Origin: CAYVHU01 sp964451415
GTDB lineage: Bacteria > Pseudomonadota > Alphaproteobacteria > Rhodospirillales > Magnetovibrionaceae
Assembly: GCA_964451415.1 (NCBI GenBank)
Contig: CAYVHU010000001.1
Span: forward strand, 124,001-188,000
DNA: 64,000 nucleotides
Direction: 5' to 3'
Made by a program: the position numbers and the translations under genes. Shown here one piece after another: positions 51,542 through 61,353 of the stretch. Position 1 is the first letter of the stretch, and each line of letters begins with the position of its first letter. The notes beneath the pieces were generated by a model. It was not told where the DNA came from. It saw nothing but the letters and a program-made list of their open reading frames with translations, and searched no databases.

Positions 51542-53302
51542 ATGACCCCCGCACGCAAGGAACTCATCATCAAGGGGTTGGGCGTTTCCCCGGGCATCGC
51601 GATGGGGGTCGTGTATATGCGCGAATCCGGTGCGCTTGTGATTCCCGAATACACGATCAAGACGGCCGAAATTCCCGCCCAGAAAAAACGTTTGGAACGT
51701 GCCTTGCGCACCGCCAAACGCCAGATTGGGCGCTTGAAATCAAAAGCCTCGTCCCTTCCCGCCAAGACGGGTGAGGAAATGAGCTTCCTGTTGGATGCCT
51801 ATGGACAGATGCTGGATGATTCACGTCTGGTGCGCGGTGCGTACCGCCGCATCGAACAGGACCGCATCAACGCCGAAGCCTCCGTTCAGGCGGAAACCAA
51901 CGAGATCGCCGAAGGCTTCGCCACACTGGACGATACCTATATCGCCGCGCGCATCGACGATATCCGCGAAGTGTCCGAACGAATTATCCGCGCCTTGATG
52001 AAGAACATTGTCAAACCCTTGGATACGGTGCCCAAGGGTTCCATTATGATCTCTGAGGAAGTGACCCCCGCCGATGCCGCACAACTGAACCCCAAACGCA
52101 TTTTCGGCTTCGCCGCGGTCTTAGGGGGAGCCCAGGGGCACACCGCCATCATGGCGCGCGCGCTGGGTCTTCCTGCGGTTCTGGGCATTCCGTCCCTGAC
52201 GCGTCTGACACGTTCCGGAGACACCATCATCATCGATGGCTCCCGGGGCCGCGTCATCATCAATCCAAAGCCCGCGACACGCGCCGCTTTTGAAGCCAAA
52301 CAGGTTAAACAACGCAAGGCGCTGAGCCGTCTGGCCAGGCTTCGCCGGCAACCGTCGATCACCCGCGACGGGATGGAGATTGCGCTGAGCTGCAACGTGG
52401 AACTGCCCATCGAAATGCCCGGCGTCCTGAATGCGGGCGCCGCGTCCATCGGACTTTTGCGCACGGAATTCATGTTCATGAACCGCAACGACATTCCGTC
52501 CGAAGATGAACAGTTCAAGATGCTCGGCAACATCGTCAAGGCCATGGATGGACGCGTCGTCACCATTCGCACCCTCGACATCGGCGGCGAAAAACTCGCC
52601 CAGGCCCTCATCAACGACATCGGCGAAACCACGCAAAGCGCCCTCGGCCTGCGTGGTATTCGCCTGTCGCTGAAAAAGCCGGAGCTGCTGGAGGCGCAAA
52701 TCACCGCCATTTTGCGCGCCGGCGCGCTGGGCCCGGTGCGCATCTTGCTGCCCATGGTGTCCACCACGCGTGAGGTGATCAAGGCCCGCGATTTCATCAA
52801 GCGCACCGCTTTGAAACTCAAACGCAAAAAAATCCCCATCGCCGATCCCCTGCCGCCGGTGGGCGTGATGATCGAAGTCCCTTCGGCCGCACTCACCGCC
52901 GATGCGCTGGCCTCGGTTTCGGACTTCTTCGCCATCGGCTCCAACGACTTGACCATGTACACCATGGCCGTGGATCGTACCGACGAACAGGTCGCAAAGC
53001 TCTACAATCCGCTGCACCCTTCGGTTTTGCGGCTGATCCGTTTCACCACCGAATCGGCACTGAAAAGCCGCATCCCCATTTCGGTATGCGGTGAAATCGC
53101 GGGTGACCCGCGCTTTACCGCCTTGCTGCTGGGCCTTGGCATTCACGAACTCAGCATGAGCGCCCATGCCCTCGGCCCGGTAAAACAACGCGTGCGCGAA
53201 ATCGAAATGGCCGCCGCGCAGAGCCGCGCCGATATCATCATGAGCCAGACCGATGCGGGGCGAATCGCCATGCTGCTGGATGACTTCAACGCGCCCGTTT
53301 AG
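51542..53302 (+). CDS. ptsI: PTS enzyme I
   Basis: 586 residues; PEP-dependent autokinase that phosphorylates HPr. The phosphohistidine is His200 in GGAQGHTAIMARALGLPAVLG. The PEP-binding TIM barrel has GLLRTEFMFMNR, IRTLDIGGEKL, GVMIEVPSAALTAD, FAIGSNDLTMYTMAVDR and ISVCGEIAGDPR. No GAF domain precedes it, so it is EI and not the nitrogen-type PtsP. Spacing of a few bases puts it in one unit with HPr. Confidence 0.95.
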   Translation: MTPARKELIIKGLGVSPGIAMGVVYMRESGALVIPEYTIKTAEIPAQKKRLERALRTAKRQIGRLKSKASSLPAKTGEEMSFLLDAYGQMLDDSRLVRGAYRRIEQDRINAEASVQAETNEIAEGFATLDDTYIAARIDDIREVSERIIRALMKNIVKPLDTVPKGSIMISEEVTPADAAQLNPKRIFGFAAVLGGAQGHTAIMARALGLPAVLGIPSLTRLTRSGDTIIIDGSRGRVIINPKPATRAAFEAKQVKQRKALSRLARLRRQPSITRDGMEIALSCNVELPIEMPGVLNAGAASIGLLRTEFMFMNRNDIPSEDEQFKMLGNIVKAMDGRVVTIRTLDIGGEKLAQALINDIGETTQSALGLRGIRLSLKKPELLEAQITAILRAGALGPVRILLPMVSTTREVIKARDFIKRTALKLKRKKIPIADPLPPVGVMIEVPSAALTADALASVSDFFAIGSNDLTMYTMAVDRTDEQVAKLYNPLHPSVLRLIRFTTESALKSRIPISVCGEIAGDPRFTALLLGLGIHELSMSAHALGPVKQRVREIEMAAAQSRADIIMSQTDAGRIAMLLDDFNAPV

Positions 53303-53385
53303 CGTTTCTCTTGCCTGACCCCGCCCGGACTGGTACACCGCACCTTCATAACAACCGTGAACTTTACACGTCCAGGAGACCTTCG

Positions 53386-54807
53386 ATGAGCGACGCCCCA
53401 AAGACCAACAACGAAACTTACAAAGTTGCCGATATCAGTTTGGCCGAATGGGGGCATAAGGACATCGACCTTTCGGAAACGGAAATGCCGGGTCTGATGG
53501 CAATCCGCGAAGAATACAAGGACATCCAACCCCTTAAAGGCGCACGCATCGCGGGCTCCTTGCACATGACCATCCAGACCGCCGTGCTGATCGAAACCCT
53601 GGAAGCCCTGGGCGCGGACGTACGTTGGGTATCGTGCAATATCTTCTCCACCCAAGATCACGCCGCGGCGGCCATCGCCGACAACGAAACCCCAGTCTTC
53701 GCACACAAGGGCGAGACGCTGGAAGAGTACTGGGACTACACCCACCGCCTGTTCGTCTGGGGCGATGGCGGCACGGCAAATATGATTCTTGATGACGGCG
53801 GCGACGCGACGCTTCTTCTGCATCTGGGCAAGGAAGCCGAAAAAGACATCAGCGTGCTCGACACCCCGAGTTCGGAAGAAGAAGAAGTTCTGTTCGCCGC
53901 GATCAAAGCCCATTTGGCCAAAGACCCCGCATGGTATTCCAAGGCCGCCGCCGATATTCAGGGCGTTACCGAAGAAACCACCACCGGCGTGCATCGTTTG
54001 TACGAAATGGCCAAAAAAAGCACGCTTTTGTTTCCGGCCATCAACGTCAACGACAGCGTCACCAAATCCAAGTTCGACAACAAATACGGCTGTCGCGAAA
54101 GCCTGGTGGACGGCATCCGTCGCGCCACCGACATCATGCTGGCGGGCAAGGTCGCCGTGGTGTGCGGTTACGGCGATGTGGGCAAGGGCTGCGCGGAAAG
54201 CCTGCGTTCGGCCGGCTGCCGTGTGCTGATTACCGAAATCGATCCCATCTGCGCGCTGCAAGCCTGCATGGAGGGCTTCGAGGTCGTGACGACGGAACAG
54301 GCCCTGCCCGAAGGCGATATCTACGTCACCACCACCGGCAACTTCAACATCATCACGGTTGACCACATGCGCGCCATGAAAGACCGCGCCATTGTGTGCA
54401 ACATTGGTCACTTCGATAACGAAATTCAGATCGCCGGCCTTAAGAACTTCAAGTGGACCAACATCAAGCCACAGGTGGACGAAATCGAATTCCCGGGTGG
54501 CAACCGCATCCTTCTGCTGGCCGAAGGCCGCTTGGTGAACTTGGGCTGCGCCACCGGGCACCCCAGCTTTGTCATGTCGGCGAGCTTCACCAATCAGGTT
54601 CTGGCACAAATCGAACTGTTCAAGAACAACGCAGACGGCAAATACGAAAATCAGGTTTACGTGTTGCCCAAGCACCTGGACGAAAAGGTCGCCCGGCTGC
54701 ATCTGGATAAACTGGGGGCAACGTTGACCAAGCTGAGCCAGGAACAAGCCGATTATATCGACGTTCCCATCGAAGGTCCCTATAAGCCGGACACTTACCG
54801 CTATTAA
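53386..54807 (+). CDS. ahcY: Adenosylhomocysteinase
   Basis: NAD-dependent hydrolysis of S-adenosylhomocysteine to adenosine and homocysteine, keeping methylation running. The start MSDAPKTNNETYKVADISLA follows AGGAGAC; longer frames upstream are not conserved. The 473 residues include SCNIFSTQDHAAAAI, VCGYGDVGKGCAESLRSAG (NAD) and the C-terminal LDEKVARLHLDKLGA with PYKPDTYRY. No SAH riboswitch consensus was seen in the 83-base leader. A strong terminator follows. Confidence 0.97.
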   Translation: MSDAPKTNNETYKVADISLAEWGHKDIDLSETEMPGLMAIREEYKDIQPLKGARIAGSLHMTIQTAVLIETLEALGADVRWVSCNIFSTQDHAAAAIADNETPVFAHKGETLEEYWDYTHRLFVWGDGGTANMILDDGGDATLLLHLGKEAEKDISVLDTPSSEEEEVLFAAIKAHLAKDPAWYSKAAADIQGVTEETTTGVHRLYEMAKKSTLLFPAINVNDSVTKSKFDNKYGCRESLVDGIRRATDIMLAGKVAVVCGYGDVGKGCAESLRSAGCRVLITEIDPICALQACMEGFEVVTTEQALPEGDIYVTTTGNFNIITVDHMRAMKDRAIVCNIGHFDNEIQIAGLKNFKWTNIKPQVDEIEFPGGNRILLLAEGRLVNLGCATGHPSFVMSASFTNQVLAQIELFKNNADGKYENQVYVLPKHLDEKVARLHLDKLGATLTKLSQEQADYIDVPIEGPYKPDTYRY

Positions 54808-54831
54808 AGGCCAACATGTAACAATCGTTCG

Positions 54832-54859
54832 GGGCGGCCTCTTGAAGGCCGCCCTTTTT
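54832..54859 (+). terminator. Rho-independent terminator after ahcY
   Basis: GGGCGGCCT and AGGCCGCCC form a 9-bp perfect stem with a five-base loop, followed by five T. It lies about 25 bases after the ahcY stop and closes the chvI-to-ahcY cluster. Confidence 0.93.
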
Positions 54860-54925
54860 GTTGCCCTACAACCACGGCAGGCCTAACATTCCCACCGGAC
54901 TCGTTTGGGAAAAATTTATCGCGTC

Positions 54926-57238
54926 ATGGTTGGTCTAAAACTGCCTGCGGTCATGGGAAGCGTCGTGCCTTTGCTGGGACTGGGACTAGGGCTGGCCGTG
55001 GCCGTGCTGTTTGTCCTGGTGCTGAGTTTGCGCGCCCGACTGAACCGGCTGCGCGCAGAACATGCGCGCGTATTGTCGGATGCGAACATCAGCCATGAAA
55101 TCCTCGCCACCGCGCCGGACGGCTTGTTCTTATGGGTGGTGGGCAACAATTCCGAGGCCTGTTCACGCCGCCTTGCCGTGCTTTTGGGGTTGCGCGACGG
55201 CGTGCGCTCCACCTTCCGCGCCGTCATGGACCGTTTTAGCGGCGAAGACGCAAAGCACCTCACCGGCTACGCCCACAAACTGCGCAGCACCGGCGCACCG
55301 TTCGAATGCATCGTCACCACCAAGGACGGACAACGCCGCCTTCTGGTGGTGGGCGTGCGCGCGGGTACGGGCACGCAACGCGACGAATCGCACGATGAGG
55401 AAGCCCTCGCGGATGTGCTGTGGATGCGCGATGTCTCGAACCTCGCCCCCCCGCTCGAAGGGGCGTCGATTTCCGCACACGATATCATTAAAGCCTTGCC
55501 ACTGCCGGCGTGGCTGCGCGGCGGCAGACTGGGTGTACAGACGGCCAATGCGGCGGCGTGCGCCCTGGGCGCACCGGAGGCCGCACAGGCGCTGGCGCAA
55601 CACGTCCACGACCAGGGCGAGCGCCTAAGCGAGCGCCACTTGCTGAACACCACGGACGGCGCACCGCGCCTTCTGGACATCACCGAGGCTCCACTGCCCG
55701 GCGGCGGCGGGATCGGCATCGCCCAGGATTTAACGCGCGGGGAAGAAATGGAAAGCGCGTTTGCCCGCCACATCCAAGCACAAAACCAGGTCATGGAAAC
55801 GCTGGCGACGGCGATCGCAATTTTCGACAAGGCGCAAAAACTGACCTTCGCCAACCGCGCCTATGCCCGGTTGTGGGATATGAACCCCGACTGGCTCGCC
55901 GACAGCCCCACCTACGGGGATATTCTCGATCGTTGTCGCGAACGCAGACGTCTGCCGGAAGTGGCCGATTTCAAGGCCTTCAAAACCGAACAAACCGCCC
56001 AGTTCGGTGCCTTGGACGCGCCGGAGGAAACGCTCATGCATTTGCCCGACGGGACGGCGTTGCGCGCCGTCACCAGCCCTCATCCCCTGGGCGGCCTGGT
56101 GTTCGCCTATGAAGACGTCACCGGGCATCTGGATTTGCAACGCAATTACAAGACCCTCAGCGCCGTACAGCGCGAAACCTTGGACAACCTGTACGAAGGG
56201 GTTGCCGTGTTCGGCGCGGACGGGCGTTTGAAATTACACAACCCAGCCTTTGCCCGCATTTGGAAACTCCCCGATAACGACGAAACAAACGCCTTGCACA
56301 TGCAAGGTTTCACCACCCACATCCAACCTTTAATTCGCCGCGACGAAGGGACGAAACCCCTCGACAAGGCGTCGTTGGCAGACAAACTGATGCGGCGCGA
56401 GAGCCGCCGCGGGCACCTTGAATTGAGCGACGGAAAAGTCCTCGATTACGCCCAAGTGCCCCTGCCCGACGGGGCGGTGATGCTAAGTTATCTTGACGTA
56501 AGCGACAGCGCGCGGGTGGAAAGCGCCCTGCTGGAACGCGCCCATGCGATGGCCGAAGCCAATGTTTTGAAATCTGAATTCATGGCCGGCGTCAGCCATG
56601 AAATCCGCACGCCGCTAAATGCAATCGTCGGTTTCGCCGCCATTTTGAGCAATGCGTATTTCGGCAATCTCAACACCCGGCAAACCGAATATTGCGAAGG
56701 CATCCAAGAAAGTGCCGAGGAACTGGTTGGCATCATCGACAACATGCTGGATCTGGCATCGGTCGAGGCGGGGTTGATGACGCTGGAACTCGACACCGTG
56801 GATATCAACCAACTTCTGGTGACGGCAATGAACCTGGTGCGTGAACGCGCGCGGCGTAAAAACGTCTCGATCACCTTCGATTCTCCAGCCGATATCGGTT
56901 GGGTGGTGGCGGATGAAAAACGCCTTAAGCAGGTGATGTTCAACCTATTGTCAAGCGCCGTCGCGGCCACCCCAACGGACGGCACGGTTTTGATGACGGC
57001 GCGCCGCGATGGCAACGAAATCGTCTTTTCCATTACCGACGGCGGCACGGGGATGAAAAGCGACGATGTACCGCCGGGACTGGCGCTCATCTCGCGTTTC
57101 ATCGAATTGCATAATGGACGCGTCGAAATGACCAACCGCCCCGGACGTGGCGTGAGCGTAACGTGCTACCTACCCGTGGAGACGACTCTCGACACTCTGC
57201 GTGAACCGGACCTGTTTTCCGGATTTACAATCACTTAA
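54926..57238 (+). CDS. PAS-domain histidine kinase with degenerate ATPase (DivL-like)
   Basis: 770 residues from MVGLKLPAVMG (a TTG seven codons earlier is possible). One membrane helix (about 8-34), then a long region with PAS-like domains (e.g. NQVMETLATAIAIFDKAQKL; QRETLDNLYEGVAVFGADGR), then DHp with a normal H-box MAGVSHEIRTPLNAIVGF. The ATPase domain is unusual: the N-box reads FNLLSSAVAATP with Ser for the Mg-binding Asn, the F-box is missing and the G2 box is PPGLALI. G1 (TDGGTGM) is kept. Neighbourhood (tsaE-amgK-murU-addB) matches that of divL in Caulobacter, where His is replaced by Tyr; here His is kept. Orthology is inferred. Confidence 0.8.
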   Translation: MVGLKLPAVMGSVVPLLGLGLGLAVAVLFVLVLSLRARLNRLRAEHARVLSDANISHEILATAPDGLFLWVVGNNSEACSRRLAVLLGLRDGVRSTFRAVMDRFSGEDAKHLTGYAHKLRSTGAPFECIVTTKDGQRRLLVVGVRAGTGTQRDESHDEEALADVLWMRDVSNLAPPLEGASISAHDIIKALPLPAWLRGGRLGVQTANAAACALGAPEAAQALAQHVHDQGERLSERHLLNTTDGAPRLLDITEAPLPGGGGIGIAQDLTRGEEMESAFARHIQAQNQVMETLATAIAIFDKAQKLTFANRAYARLWDMNPDWLADSPTYGDILDRCRERRRLPEVADFKAFKTEQTAQFGALDAPEETLMHLPDGTALRAVTSPHPLGGLVFAYEDVTGHLDLQRNYKTLSAVQRETLDNLYEGVAVFGADGRLKLHNPAFARIWKLPDNDETNALHMQGFTTHIQPLIRRDEGTKPLDKASLADKLMRRESRRGHLELSDGKVLDYAQVPLPDGAVMLSYLDVSDSARVESALLERAHAMAEANVLKSEFMAGVSHEIRTPLNAIVGFAAILSNAYFGNLNTRQTEYCEGIQESAEELVGIIDNMLDLASVEAGLMTLELDTVDINQLLVTAMNLVRERARRKNVSITFDSPADIGWVVADEKRLKQVMFNLLSSAVAATPTDGTVLMTARRDGNEIVFSITDGGTGMKSDDVPPGLALISRFIELHNGRVEMTNRPGRGVSVTCYLPVETTLDTLREPDLFSGFTIT

Positions 57239-57941
57239 GATGTGACCTTGTGCGTGAAGATCCTCGACAATCCAAAGCCGAAAAATAGTCGGACAAGGCA
57301 TCCAGATCGGCAATGGACAGGCGTGCCGCATGATTCTCCATGATCGGATGGCGCCGCCAGGCTTCCCCCGGCAATGGCTTCGCATGCCACGCGGTTTCGC
57401 GCAGCAACAACAACTGACGCCGCAAGTAGACCCGGTTCTGTCCCGCTAGATTAGGGGTCTCCGCTCGGCGTCCGATTCCATTCTCACCGTGGCAGACGAA
57501 ACACTGCCATCCCGCGCGCGGCAGTGGTGGCAATGCCCGGCGCACGCGCGCCTTGCGCTTATCATAACAAGGCAACGCGGAAATAGCGGCAGCGATTTTC
57601 GCGATCATGTCATCATCAAGACCCGCAAGAACATGATCCATGACCGGGTTGGAACGCGACAGCGGCCCCGCATCCGTCTTTGCTTTCATGCGGTGCGCGG
57701 CGGTGCGCTGGAAAGCCTGCAGCTGGCGGACGATATAGGTGGATTTCTGCCCCGCGAGCGTGGGGCGCGAAGGGACCCGGCTCACCGCGTTGGGTCCATG
57801 ACAGGCAAAACAGACCTTCAGGGCTTTCCCGAGACGCGTATCCGTGCGCGCCGCCGCCGGCGCGCCCCAGAGGAGCCCGCCCAAGGCAAGCGTTCCAAGC
57901 AATATCCCCATGCCAGTCGTCAGCGCCGCGTCGAGCCGCAT
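57231..57941 (-). CDS. Dihaem c-type cytochrome, c4-like
   Basis: 236 residues with a signal/anchor segment (residues 5-31) and two haem sites: VCFACHGPN near residue 43 and CFVCHGENG near residue 147. Candidate distal Met ligands are in NPVMDHVLAGL and HPIMENHAARL, one per half, so the two halves are homologous domains as in c4. It should be a periplasmic electron carrier to a terminal oxidase. Its 3' end overlaps the kinase gene by eight bases (convergent). It starts 14 bases after the reductase gene; AGGAG precedes the ATG. Confidence 0.9.
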   Translation of the reverse strand: MRLDAALTTGMGILLGTLALGGLLWGAPAAARTDTRLGKALKVCFACHGPNAVSRVPSRPTLAGQKSTYIVRQLQAFQRTAAHRMKAKTDAGPLSRSNPVMDHVLAGLDDDMIAKIAAAISALPCYDKRKARVRRALPPLPRAGWQCFVCHGENGIGRRAETPNLAGQNRVYLRRQLLLLRETAWHAKPLPGEAWRRHPIMENHAARLSIADLDALSDYFSALDCRGSSRTRSHLK

Positions 57942-57955
57942 GGCGTGCTTCGCTC

Positions 57956-58996
57956 CTATGCCGCACCGCCCGGCACGCCCACCGAGGTTGAATATTCAAA
58001 ATGGTAGGCCGCATCGGGATGGATATGATGCCGCGCGCCGTGGGCCGCCAAGGCCGCTTCGGCAAAACCCGTCAGGATCAGTTTCAGCTTGCCGGGATAG
58101 GTGATGATGTCGCCCACGGCGAACACGCCTTGCGCATTCGTTTGCAGGGTTTGAGCATCGACGACAAGGTGATGGTTCTCAAGGCTCAACCCCCAGGTGG
58201 CAATTGGACCAATATTTTGCGACAAACCAAAAAAGGGCAGCAAGACATCGGCTTGAAGCGTGCGGGTCTTCCCGTCCAGGTCCACGATATTCACTGCTCT
58301 CAGCGCCGTTTCGGGCGAACCTTCCAGACCCGCCAACTGATACGGGGTCACCAGTTCAAGACGGCCTTGGGCCGCCAGCGCGCGCAGGCGTTCCTCGCTT
58401 TCGGGGGCAGCGCGAAACTTGGGCCGGCGATGCACAATCGCCACGCTTTCGGCCAACTCGCACAGGGAAACCGCCCAGTCCACCGCCGAATCGCCACCGC
58501 CTGCGATCACCACCTTTTTACCTCTGAAATCTTCGCGCCGTTTGACCAGGTAATTCACGCCGCACCCCGCGCCCATGCCCTCGAACGCCCGAATGCCTTC
58601 CAGGGGCGGACGATTGGGGCCGAACGCTCCGACGCCCGCGGCGACGATCACCGCGCCCGCGTCGATTTCCAGCCCCTTGCTCGTGGTCAAGCGCCAACGC
58701 CCGTTCTTTCCCGCTTCAAGGCCCTGGACCTGCTGGCCCAGATGATAAACAGGGGCAAAGGGCTGAGCCTGCGCTTCCAGCATGCTGACCAGTTCACCGG
58801 CAAGAATGGCCGGATGACCGGGAATATCGTAAATTGGTTTTTCTGGATACAGCGCCGATAATTGCCCGCCGACTTCGTCCAACGCATCGATAACGTGGCA
58901 CTTCATGTTCATCATACCGCATTGAAATGCGCTGAACAGGCCGACCGGGCCCGCACCGATCACGGCGACGTCGGTGCTGAAGGACGTGTTGGGCAT
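57956..58996 (-). CDS. Ferredoxin/flavodoxin-NADP+ reductase, thioredoxin-reductase-like
   Basis: 346 residues from MPNTSFSTDVAVIGAGPVGL, after GGGAGAGG; a longer frame upstream is unlikely. FAD motif GAGPVGLFSAFQCGM, NADP motif VVIAGGGDSAVDWAVSL and the C-terminal FAVGDIITYPGKLKLILTGF are typical of the TrxR-like FNR family. The redox CxxC of thioredoxin reductase is absent, which separates the two. It transfers electrons between NADPH and ferredoxin or flavodoxin. Confidence 0.9.
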   Translation of the reverse strand: MPNTSFSTDVAVIGAGPVGLFSAFQCGMMNMKCHVIDALDEVGGQLSALYPEKPIYDIPGHPAILAGELVSMLEAQAQPFAPVYHLGQQVQGLEAGKNGRWRLTTSKGLEIDAGAVIVAAGVGAFGPNRPPLEGIRAFEGMGAGCGVNYLVKRREDFRGKKVVIAGGGDSAVDWAVSLCELAESVAIVHRRPKFRAAPESEERLRALAAQGRLELVTPYQLAGLEGSPETALRAVNIVDLDGKTRTLQADVLLPFFGLSQNIGPIATWGLSLENHHLVVDAQTLQTNAQGVFAVGDIITYPGKLKLILTGFAEAALAAHGARHHIHPDAAYHFEYSTSVGVPGGAA

Positions 58997-59103
58997 AGCC
59001 TCTCCCGGGGATTGGGGGTTAAACTGAAAACCGCGAATCACATACGGGCGAACGCGAAACGTTTCCAAGGTTATATCAGGTTCAAAAGCGGGATTAAGGG
59101 AAA

Positions 59104-59643
59104 ATGTCGAAGACTTTCACACCGGATGACAACGAAGACCCCTCACAGGCCCTGAACGTGGCGTTGACAATCGATCTGGCAAATGTCGCGGCTACTCATG
59201 CGCTGGCGAAATGTCTGGCGAACCTTGCACGGCCCGGCGACGTTTTCGCCCTTTACGGCGATCTCGGGACCGGCAAGACCGAATTTGCACGCGCCTTCAT
59301 CCGCGCCATGGGCGATCCCGACGAAGAAGTCCCCAGCCCCACCTTCACCCTGGTTCAGACATACGACAACGCACAAACCGCCGCGGGTAACGACGCCGTG
59401 ATCTGGCATTTCGACCTGTACCGGCTAGAGGTGCCGGAAGAAGCTTTTGAGCTTAACATCGAAGACGCCATCCATGACGGCATCGTACTGATCGAATGGC
59501 CCGAGCGTCTGGGCCCTTATCTGCCGCACAATCGTCTGGACATTCGTCTGCGCACCGTCCCATCCGCCAAGAACCGCCGTCAGGCCGTATTGACCCCCCA
59601 TGCAACATGGGGGGAGCGTATTCGCGAGTGCGGTCATGGATGA
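59104..59643 (+). CDS. tsaE: tRNA t6A biosynthesis ATPase TsaE
   Basis: 179 residues. Walker A is LYGDLGTGKTEFARAFIRAM, then SPTFTLVQTYD and a Walker B-like IWHFDLYRLE. It supports TsaB-TsaD in making t6A37, the substrate of MtaB encoded at 18 kb. It has an N-terminal extension of about 25 residues. The stop overlaps the next gene by eight bases. Confidence 0.94.
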   Translation: MSKTFTPDDNEDPSQALNVALTIDLANVAATHALAKCLANLARPGDVFALYGDLGTGKTEFARAFIRAMGDPDEEVPSPTFTLVQTYDNAQTAAGNDAVIWHFDLYRLEVPEEAFELNIEDAIHDGIVLIEWPERLGPYLPHNRLDIRLRTVPSAKNRRQAVLTPHATWGERIRECGHG

Positions 59644-60655
59644 CTGTGTGCCGGAACGCGCACGTACGCGGAACGCCTTTGTCGCACGCGCCCACTGGAA
59701 TGCCGCGCAGCAAACGCCCTTAAATGGCGATGCCTCGTTTCGCCGTTATGTCCGCCTTGTCCATGGCAACAGGCGCGCTTTGCTCATGGATGCGCCACCG
59801 CAACATGGCGAAGACGTGCGCCCTTTCATACACATTGACCGTCACCTGCGCACTCTTCATTTCAGCGCCCCGGAAATTTTTGCGCACGACGCCGAACACG
59901 GTTTCGTACTGCTGGAGGATTTCGGCGAAGATACCTTCAGCGCCCTCCTCAACGCGGGTGAAGACGAAGCCGTACTCTACACCCTCGCCACCGACGTGCT
60001 TATCTCATTGCATGCCATGGATAGTACGCACACCCTTCCGCAGGGGCTGCCCCCTTACGACGATACGCGCCTGTTGGACGAGGCGGCGTTGTTGCCGGAC
60101 TGGTTCATGGCGGCCCAGAACATCACCCCTTCACCTGAAGCCCGCGCGGCCTACGACGAGGCATGGCAGGAAGTGTTTCGCACCTTGCATGACACACCGC
60201 GCACCTTGGTGCTGCGCGATTACCACGTTGACAACCTGATGCGTCTGAAGGGCCGCGAAGGCGTGCAGGCGTGCGGTCTTCTGGACTTTCAAGACGCCTT
60301 GGCGGGACACCCGGCCTACGATTTGGCGAGCCTTCTGGAAGACGCGCGGCGCGATGTCGGCACGGAGATTCAAAGCGCCATGAAAGCGCGCTATCACAAG
60401 GCCTTGGGAACCCGGGACGTCGCCGCGTTCGAAGCCGCCTACGCCATTTTAAGCGCCCAGCGCCACGCCAAGGTCATCGGCATTTTCACACGCCTCGATC
60501 GCCGCGATGCAAAACCCGTATACCTGCGCCATATCCCTCGGCTTTGGGGCCTTCTGGAAAGGGCCCTCACCCATCCCATCCTCACCCCCGTACGAAACTG
60601 GACAGACGCACATATTGCGCAGCATAAGCGCACAATACCGGGGGGTGAAAAATGA
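59636..60655 (+). CDS. amgK: N-acetylmuramate/N-acetylglucosamine kinase AmgK
   Basis: 339 residues from MDDCVPERARTRNAF, an aminoglycoside-phosphotransferase-fold sugar kinase. GDASFRRYVRLV is the N-lobe start; the catalytic loop is LVLRDYHVDNLM and the metal site LLDFQDALAGHPAYDLASLL. AmgK phosphorylates MurNAc at C1 in the anhydro-muropeptide recycling route that bypasses MurA-dependent synthesis, giving fosfomycin tolerance in some bacteria. The following murU confirms the pathway (ATGA overlap). Confidence 0.92.
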   Translation: MDDCVPERARTRNAFVARAHWNAAQQTPLNGDASFRRYVRLVHGNRRALLMDAPPQHGEDVRPFIHIDRHLRTLHFSAPEIFAHDAEHGFVLLEDFGEDTFSALLNAGEDEAVLYTLATDVLISLHAMDSTHTLPQGLPPYDDTRLLDEAALLPDWFMAAQNITPSPEARAAYDEAWQEVFRTLHDTPRTLVLRDYHVDNLMRLKGREGVQACGLLDFQDALAGHPAYDLASLLEDARRDVGTEIQSAMKARYHKALGTRDVAAFEAAYAILSAQRHAKVIGIFTRLDRRDAKPVYLRHIPRLWGLLERALTHPILTPVRNWTDAHIAQHKRTIPGGEK

Positions 60656-61353
60656 AACCGACACACGGCATGATCTTGGCCGCAGGTTTCGGCAAGCGTA
60701 TGCGGCCACTGACACTGAACATACCGAAGCCCCTGGCACGCGTGGCGGACAAAGCCATGATCGACTGGGTTCTTGAGGATTTTGCGCACGCCAAAGTGGG
60801 CCATGTCGTCATCAACCTTCATCACTTAGGCCCGAAAATTCAAGACCACCTGAAGGATCGCAGCGTCACTTTTGTGCACGAAGACCCGGTTTTGGAAACC
60901 GGCGGCGGCGTGCAAAACGCCTTGAGCCACCTTGGGAGCGGACCGTTCTACGTTTGCAATTCCGACGGCTTTTGGACGAACGGCGCCAAACCCGCGCTCA
61001 CCCGCCTGGCCGAATTCTGGGACGATGCGAAAATGGATGCCCTGTTGATGTTGCACAAACCAAACGCAGCATTCGGCTACGACGGACCCGGGGATTTTGT
61101 CTTGCAAAAAGACGGCCGCCTTGTGCGCCGCACGACACATGATCCGAACGCCTCCGTTTTCACCGGCGTGCAAATTCTTCATCCACGGCTGTTCGACCAT
61201 GCCCCCGGGGGCGCTTATTCCCTGAACGTTCTTTACGATCGCGCCTTGAAAGCCGGACGACTGTTCGGAATTCTCCACGATGGCGACTGGTATCATGTCG
61301 GCACAATAGACGCCTTGGTGCAGGCGAACGCCCTTCTGAAGCGGCATGAGTGA
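60652..61353 (+). CDS. murU: MurNAc-1-phosphate uridylyltransferase MurU
   Basis: 233 residues. The nucleotidyltransferase start MILAAGFGKRMRPLTLNIPK and VADKAMIDWVLEDFA are diagnostic; VCNSDGFW is the metal/substrate loop and DWYHVGTIDAL the C-terminal motif. It makes UDP-MurNAc from MurNAc-1-P and UTP. Its final codons lie in the first unit of a 20-bp tandem repeat that runs into addB. Confidence 0.92.
   Translation: MKPTHGMILAAGFGKRMRPLTLNIPKPLARVADKAMIDWVLEDFAHAKVGHVVINLHHLGPKIQDHLKDRSVTFVHEDPVLETGGGVQNALSHLGSGPFYVCNSDGFWTNGAKPALTRLAEFWDDAKMDALLMLHKPNAAFGYDGPGDFVLQKDGRLVRRTTHDPNASVFTGVQILHPRLFDHAPGGAYSLNVLYDRALKAGRLFGILHDGDWYHVGTIDALVQANALLKRHE

Noticed and set aside
53303..53385. Possible SAH riboswitch before ahcY
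   Set aside because: The leader is only 83 bases and I could not find the conserved core or pairing arms.
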